A stretch of DNA of 64,000 nt, taken from NCBI GenBank assembly GCA_028622995.1, contig JAJQJQ010000033.1:1302001-1366000 (forward strand). The letters are read 5' to 3'. Positions 57,729 to 64,000 of this stretch are shown here, piece by piece; the first letter of the stretch is position 1; each line of letters opens with the position of its first letter. Origin of the DNA: Panagrolaimus kolymaensis (lineage: Eukaryota > Nematoda > Chromadorea > Rhabditida > Panagrolaimidae). The position numbers and the translations under genes are program-made. The notes beneath the pieces were generated by a model. That model searched no databases and was not told the DNA's origin. It saw only the letters and a list, made by a program, of their open reading frames with translations.

Positions 57729-58790
57729 CTAAAAGCCATTTGACGATGGAATTGTAAAAAATTTTTGTCGACGAAATCTCGATCGTGTATTTTCCATGGG
57801 TTGAGGCGCAATTTCTGCTACAGGTAGACGGCATTGAATTGGAGAGAAAAAACAATTTCGTGAATTTCCTTCTAATTGTTCAACTCGAAGTCGCTTTGAT
57901 GTTGGTCTGCAAAAATAAATTTCATAAGTTAATTAAATTTTTATTTGTTTTTGCATTTTATTTTTTATTATTATTTGGTTTTTGGCTTGAAGCCATATAT
58001 GTTTGAAGGGGATTCTTTTTGAAATAAATGTCAAGAAAAAATATTTTTCTCTCATAAAATGTCAAAATATCCATCCTTATTCGTTAAAAATAAAAACGCA
58101 ATAAAAAAGGCAATAACAATAGGGTAATAATAATAATAATAGCTTGCGATTATAAATGTACTCAATAACAACAAAAATGTCAAATATTTTAATGGATTTA
58201 CTTACGCCTCTTCAAAAGTATACAAAACAATTTTTTTATTGGCTTTTATTGTAATTATTAGTTTTTTTCTTTCAGTAAAAAAAGGAAGGAATTTTTTAAT
58301 TGTTTTCAAAGAAACAATAGATATTTTTAAATGAGAAAAACTTACTTTAGATAAAGCCCAGTAAAAGGTGAAAGTTGCGAACGATATCTGAAAAAAAAAG
58401 GAAATAAATTTTAGAAATAAATTCTAAGAAAACGAAAATCAAATACAAATGTAAAATGAATATTGGTAGCTGCCTTTTAAGAAATTAAAAAGTACGTTTT
58501 TAAAGAGTCATTGCTGATAGCGGTGATTGTAGTTTCTTTCAAAATCTTATAAGCTCATTGTTCGAAAGAAAATGGCTTTTATTGTTTCAATGGCTAAGCA
58601 TTTTGAAGAAATGACATCAATTCAATTTTAGCATAAAATTCTTTAAATGACAGTTACCTTAAAGATAAAATTCTTACCGTAGCATGGGATGTTTATCATC
58701 CATATTTGGTAAGGATGCATCAGCAATGGCAACAAGCATTACTGTAATCAAAATAAAAAGGAATGAAGCAGCAGAGATCATAGAAGGCAT
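57729..58790 (-). CDS. Neuropeptide precursor with allatostatin-C/somatostatin-like cysteine loop
   Basis: Three minus-strand exons: 58790-58678, 58387-58346 and 57906-57729, 110 residues, phases 2 and 2 closing, all with GTAAG donors and TTTCAG or TTTTTGCAG-type acceptors. The start MPSMISAASFLFILI is a signal peptide ending near ADA (about residue 25). The mature region has a Lys-Arg site (TSKR) followed by a peptide containing RNCFFSPIQCRLP, then RSRFRR as a second processing site and a short C-terminal peptide (QKFFTIPSSNGF). The C-F-F-S-P-I-Q-C loop has the C-[YF]-F-[NS]-P-I-x-C pattern of arthropod allatostatin C (C-Y-F-N-P-I-S-C). Signal peptide, dibasic sites and the disulfide loop together indicate a secreted peptide hormone acting on a GPCR. 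The gene is easily missed because its exons are only 42-178 bases. Confidence 0.72.
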
Positions 58791-61289
58791 TCAGAAAATA
58801 AAAAATTTACTTTAATAAAAAACTGAAATTAAAAAAAAGATAAATTCTTGAATTACAATTTTTCAATTTTGCTGCCAAAAAAATACGTAAATTTTCTTTT
58901 GTTTAAAACAAAGTCAAACAAAAAAAGTGACAAAAAGCGAATAAAGAAAAGAAGGAAAAAGAAGACGCGTGGTGGTGGCGATGATGATGGCGATGTTGTG
59001 GGGCCTTAACTAACGTCAAAAAATGAGTTAAATTGCTAAAGAGTTGCAAAAATAAAATAAATAAAAAGATAAAAAAGAAAATGACAGCTTTTTTTCTGCC
59101 ATTGAAAAAATGGTGGCGACATTTCTTTCTTTATTTTGGCAGACTACGTTTCTTTTTTCTTTTTTTGTTGAATTTCATTGTCTATGACTTTGTGTATTTA
59201 AAAAAAGACAATGAAGAGGGCGATGATAATTAAAGAATCATTTATCTCTTCATCAAAAAAATAAATAAAGGGCACAATGGTAATTAAACGCCACCCCAAT
59301 TTTGAAAGTCTTTGAAAGTCATATGGAAAATGTTATGAAAAAAAGAAATGCATGTCATTGCAGACATTTTTTAATCATAAATACATCCAGATCAACTGGG
59401 TTTTAAAAAAACTACTCAGACAATGAGAAAATAATAAATATTAAAAAATACTATCATTTGAGATACAAAAAAGGTGGAGTAAAATCAAAAATCGAAGAAA
59501 TTACTTAGTAAAAATGTCACGAATTCGTGTTTTTGCTTTCGCTTTCTGCTGCTAATAAATACTCGAATGCCACCAAAAGCCAACCACATAAAACGCGATT
59601 TTGTATGGATATTAAAAAAAACATAATAATAAAAGCAACGAAGAAAAATAAAATAGCTGCAGCTAATCTATCAAAGACTTAAGCGGAATTTTTGTTATTA
59701 AAAAAAGATATGCAAAAAATACGAAGAAGCCTTTTTATGGAAACAAAACTGACGTTTTTCTTTTCAAACAGGCAAAAATCAAAGAGCGTGGTAAATTTTA
59801 CGGAAGTTGCACTTCTTATATTCCTTCCTTGCTACTGCTGCGTGGGTTCTCTCCATAATAAATAAGTGAAAAAAAGTATGGACAAAAATAAACGCGTTTT
59901 TATTTTTAAAAAAAATTTACACCTTTTTATTGGGATAATTAAAAAGAAATTTTGAGGATGATGAAAAAGTAGTGCTTCTCTCTTTAACGGTTGCATGAAT
60001 CTTTCGAGGAAAAATGCAAATGACTTCATTCTGAAATTCTTTTCTTGATGATATCCATATTTGATGAAACCTATTCCATCATCATCAACAAAATATCTTT
60101 TTAGGCTACAAGGAAGAAAAGGTGGAGGGCATTATTATTAATTTGAAAAGCCAAAATGAAATCACATAATCAAAAAAGAAAAGAAAAAGAGGATTAAGTT
60201 TTATCCATAGAAGGAAATGAAATTCTAAAAAATGAAAAAGGTGGTTTTAAATATGGCAGAGTAAAGCTTCGGAGAAAAGAGACATTTTTAAATACCTGAG
60301 TGTTTTGGAACTTTAGCTAATTACGATGTGAAAATTTTCGAACAACTCATGGCCATCAGGCTATGTGAATAATTTGCAACAAAAGCACTTGACTATTTTT
60401 AAAAGAATCTTTTTTTGCAAAAATGCATGGAAATATGCAAAATACGTGTAAATACAAATAGTTAAAAAAAATTACAGTAATTTGTTTCTCCAAAGAACAG
60501 TTAAGTTTTAAAATAATTATTTAATTTTTAATCTTTACTTTCGAGTTGGATCAAATTTATCCCAAGCTATTCACGTCAAAGCCCAACACCCTCTTTTACG
60601 CATTAAACAAATAAAAATGGATTACTGTGGCGACGCCGCTGCATCCATGTTGAGAAAAATGACAAAAGTGCAAAGCCAGCCCAAAACACAATGTCGCCAT
60701 AACCGCACTTCAGTCAACGATAAAAATAAGCAAAGAAAGACGAAGAAAAACTACATCATTTAATACTAAAATAGCTTAAAGGCAAGAATAAATTTCATAT
60801 TAAGCTGATTTCTATAATCACTCAAGTCTAACGTAAAAGAAACAAGCGCCTTCCCTCTTTTTTTTATCCCGTAGCTTCACGTTTTTTTATTTTCTTTTTA
60901 TTTTATTTATATATGCTAATCCAAAAAACCATTAAAGCAGCTAATTAAAGAAACATAAAAGCTCAAAGTTTTCTATTAAAATATGATTCCGGAAACACCA
61001 CCTCAAAAATAAAAACAAAACAAAAAAATTAAAATGTTTTTGATTTAATTTTTTCCGGAAAAAAAAGTTTGATACTCCAAAATAAAGAAGAAAAAAAAGC
61101 GTTGTAGCTTGCCATGTGTCTAAAAGGTCATGAAACCAAAAGTTTAAAAAATAAAATAAAAACACAAAAATAATCTTTAAAAATTCTACAGTAACTAACC
61201 TTAAACGAAAAATGTTAAAAAATAGAATGTGATAATCCAAAAAAGGTTAAAGTCTCATTCGTCGTCTTCTATAATCGCATCTTCCTTAC
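58791..61289. other. Gene-free AT-rich interval
   Basis: 2.5 kb upstream of the neuropeptide gene; A/T runs, short Lys/Phe-rich open stretches only. No RNA gene or repeat recognised. Confidence 0.4.
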
Positions 61290-61396
61290 CTTTAAAGGTT
61301 CCAATGTTAGCCCAGCTTTTTTAGAAATAACATTTAAAAAATTTATTTTACGACGATTAATAAAGACTTTTTTAATTCCTTTAAAAGATTTATAAT
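61290..61396 (-). CDS. Isolated coding exon of unknown gene
   Basis: A minus-strand segment between an acceptor (TTATCCTTCAG) and a donor (AAG|GTAAGG) is open for 35 residues, beginning YKSFKGIKKVFINRRKINF and ending in GLTLEPLK; it would stop seven codons later if not spliced. Phase 2 at entry, 0 at exit. The mixed composition with both splice signals is better than the neighbouring chance ORFs. A possible following exon after TTTAAG near 61202 is weaker. Family not recognised; it may be a fragment of the gene whose end lies at 61836 or of another gene. Confidence 0.35.
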
Positions 61397-61835
61397 CTGA
61401 AGGATAAAAGAAAAAATAATTACGTCAAGAAAGAAGCCTAAAGTTGCAAGAAAAAAATTACAGAAAAAAGAATACAATTTTCTTTTATTTTGTCATAGCT
61501 ACTGCAAAAAAAAAAACTATGGAGGAACGTTAGTTGAAGCCCTCGTTTATATTTTATTTTTTCATTAATGAAACCTCTTTAAAAATAGCAGTTTTTCTTG
61601 TTATTATTATAATTATTAAAATGACGAAGAAACGTAAAAGTATTGCTTATGCTCGTTTTCTCGCATTCATTAAATTTGAGGAAACAAATTTTGCATCATT
61701 AAACCAAAATAAAATAAGATTAAAACACAGCGATAAAAACATTTATTAGATCACTTGATGACATCGAATAATACAAATTATTTAAACAATAAGAATAATT
61801 AATGCATTTATTATATACTTTTTATTAAAAATAAA

Positions 61836-62200
61836 TTAAATTAAAGCAAACATTAGACAAGATACAACGATTAAGACAATCGAAGTTTTTGTAGATGAAG
61901 CCGTAGGTGTTGTTACCATTTCTTTTGCACGTGGAGGTTTAGTTGGAGGACCAGATTTTATGTTTGAACTTTCAAGAAATGATTGAGTTGGCGTTGATGA
62001 AGATGTGGCATTAGAAACTCAAAAGTTGAATAAAATCATTCAAATTTTGAAACTTTCAATAAGTGACGAGTTAAAGTAAACAAGTACCGAAAAATATACG
62101 TGTGGCTAATATCAGAAAGTTTGAAAGATTCAAAATATTTGGATTTATTATTTCATATTGACACCATATTTTCCAAGTTTTCATAATCACCTCTTTAAAT
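61836..62200 (-). CDS. 3' end of a membrane- or GPI-anchored protein (partial)
   Basis: Two minus-strand exons, 62200-62088 and 62017-61836, join in phase 1. The second encodes a Ser/Thr/Pro-rich stalk (STPTQSFLESS; SGPPTKPPR) and ends with a hydrophobic tail, SIVLIVVSCLMFALI-stop, as expected for a GPI signal or a C-terminal anchor. The first is open with KEVIMKTWKIWCQYEI but its acceptor is weak (TTAACAAG). The 5' part of the gene is not found; it may lie between 62200 and the window end or beyond. Function unknown, probably a surface protein. Confidence 0.45.
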
Positions 62201-64000
62201 CTTGTTAAAATCCACTTTGAGATTAATATATTTTTTTAAATAAATATTATTTAAAATTTGTTCAATCATTTATTTTTCATCGTCCATTAAATTATCAAAG
62301 TTCAAAACCATCACTTTTCTTGCAAACACTTCTTTTTTTTTATTTGTTTGTTTTTTTTTCTTCCCTTTTTAGACCCTGAAACCCTTAACTTTACAACAAT
62401 GTTGTTTTCTGATTTTTTTTGTTTGTGCGCTTATATTTGCTTTTGGGTTCTTTGCATTTTCCACAAAAGGATCGATCAAAGGTGTTTATTCTTATCAATT
62501 TCTTCCAATTTTTTTCAATTCTTTTCTTTTGTACCTTTTTTCTTGAGGAATTTTTGAGAAAAAAAATCGAGGCCAATTTTTATGTATTTTTTTTTCGTCT
62601 CAATATTCCCGAAGAAAAATTTGATTATAATCACAAAAGAAAAACGATGATGATGACCCTCAAAAATCTTTCCCTTTTTTTCTCGAGGGCGAAAAATAGT
62701 CGCAAATAAAAATAAATTTACAATATAAAATTATTTTTTATTTAATCGATTAAAGCAGCAACAAGTGAGAAAACAGATAGGTATGTGTTTGCACTTGTAA
62801 ATTAAAAAAAGAAAAGAGAAGCGACAACAACAAAAAAGGAGAGAGAATAAATAAATAAGGTGATGATGATATCGCCTTTGGCGATCTTCGTCGACGTTTC
62901 GCTGTTGCTTACTTTTAATCTTCGCGGAGAAAGGCTTATTCCACTGCGCAACACCACTCACACCCTCTCGATAATTTAATATAATTTTTTCTTATGAAAA
63001 TTTTTGTATCTACTTTTTCTAAGTGGATCACTTTCAAAGTTGAAGGCTTTTTCATATCAAAAAGCTCCGTGTATTTTTTTATCATGTCTTTCACTTTTTT
63101 TTCTTGCGTGTTTCAGGAAGCGGCTTTATTCTTTTGATTGTTGGTGTTTGTTTGCTTAAAAAACATTTTGATTTTTTTGTTTCTTCTAACATTTTTGTGC
63201 TCATCTTTGTGAATTACACATAGCTTACTAAAAAAATTTCTTGCAAAATTCTTTAATTAAAAAACAGCTGGTTGTTGGCTGCTTTTTAGTTTTTTTGATC
63301 AAAATCAGACCTTTTTACAAAAAAACTTTACGTTTTCTGACCAAAAAATTGTACAAAAAAATGCATTATTTGTTAGTAACAGTCGGGAACCAAAAAATAT
63401 TCATTTTGCTTTTTGGCCTCAAAAAAATTTCTGCCCAAAATGAATTTTCTAATTTTTTTAAAGTTTAAAGTTAATTGGTCATCAGATTGCTTGCTTCTTT
63501 CCTTTTGCTTGTTTTTCATTAATTTTTTGATAAAAACAAAAAAAATTAAAACCAAATTTAGTTGACCATCAATGAATAAAAGAGAAAAGGAAGCGGAAGC
63601 GCAACAAATTCTTTATTTTTCCTTTAAGGTACATAAAAACGGTTCCTATTTCGGGTACAAAAGCAACACCCGAAATATCATTTTTATTTTGTTTTTCAAT
63701 TCACTTCAGTTCGATCTCGTGTCATATTTTAAAGATTTGAAGCCAAATTTTTCCGTGAAAGCCGAGACTTTGACCTTCCTTTCTTTTCTCTCTCTTTCTT
63801 TTATTTGACTGTGCGAAATTTTTTTTTCACTCCCGTTTTTGGTTGGTTACTTTGCTTTTTTTGAATCAAAAAAGCTTCCTTACTTTTTTCATATTTGAAT
63901 TTTCAATTGAAGCGATTTGATTCGATATTTTTTATAAGCATCACGAGTGACGTATCTCTTTTTTTTCTTCGATGAAGTGTTTTGATTTTTTATGCTAAAA
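62201..64000. other. AT-rich terminal interval
   Basis: No convincing exon. ATCGCC-TTT-GGCGAT hairpin at about 62872-62886. Several Phe/Lys-rich open stretches are judged chance. It may hold 5' exons of the gene ending at 61836. Confidence 0.35.

Noticed and set aside
1..64000. tRNA, rRNA or spliced-leader RNA genes
   Set aside because: No B-box-like GTTCRANYC within a foldable cloverleaf and no SL-like sequence was seen by eye; a covariance-model scan would be decisive.

Overview
The window is eukaryotic, very AT-rich nuclear DNA, most consistent with a nematode. The evidence is: many 45-60 bp GT-AG introns with short T-rich 3' splice sites ending TTTAG or TTTCAG; a transthyretin-like secreted protein; a compact SH2-tyrosine kinase of the Fer/Fps-like type expanded in nematodes; two tandem ShK-type cysteine-rich secreted proteins; and several same-strand genes spaced a few hundred bases apart, as in nematode operons. 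I cannot name the genus. Exon models were built by hand from reading frames, splice dinucleotides and phase. The phases close in every multi-exon model called with confidence; the last junction of the RING gene is uncertain by about one base.

Layout. Bases 1-7493: right-hand part of a large Helitron (Ulp1-like protease + Rep + PIF1-type helicase in one frame, broken by a single in-frame stop, then a Q-rich/RGG ORF). It ends in CTAG and abuts, and appears to truncate, a peptide-type GPCR (7490-8591, minus). 9474-12409: Dr1/NC2-beta, with a small unidentified gene on the opposite strand inside its 2.2 kb intron. 14344-25072 is a run of minus-strand genes: SH2-tyrosine kinase, UBAC2-like rhomboid/UBA protein, SLC35F-type transporter, Skp1-like protein, Sds22. 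A complete Mutator-like (MULE) transposon with long repeat-built terminal inverted repeats and a 10-bp target duplication sits between the kinase and the UBAC2-like gene. 26106-26751: transthyretin-like protein. 28438-28806: a small element made of two perfect 132-bp inverted arms. 29029-31324: RING/B-box protein with an unusual N-terminal region. 32304-32813: small membrane protein. 32945-37630: VPS41 and a UVRAG-like protein, head to tail. 38405-38839: unknown two-TM protein. 39166-42762: discoidin-domain receptor whose kinase domain has lost its catalytic motifs. 42763-54682: long low-complexity interval with no convincing gene but with one Helitron 3' end. 54683-57106: two tandem ShK-type proteins. 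57729-58790: a three-exon neuropeptide precursor with an allatostatin-C/somatostatin-like cysteine loop. 61290-62200: fragments of minus-strand genes that may have more exons to the right.

How genes may work together. VPS41 (HOPS) and UVRAG (class III PI3-kinase complex) act in the same endosome/lysosome fusion pathway and are adjacent in one orientation. Transporter to UBAC2 (335 bp), UVRAG to VPS41 (275 bp) and Sds22 to Skp1 (589 bp) have operon-like spacing, but no trans-splicing can be shown from DNA alone. The least expected items are the Ulp1-Helitron fusion, the GPCR truncated by a transposon end, the antisense gene nested in Dr1, the DDR pseudokinase, and the AstC-like neuropeptide gene, which is assembled from three short exons (42-178 bp).
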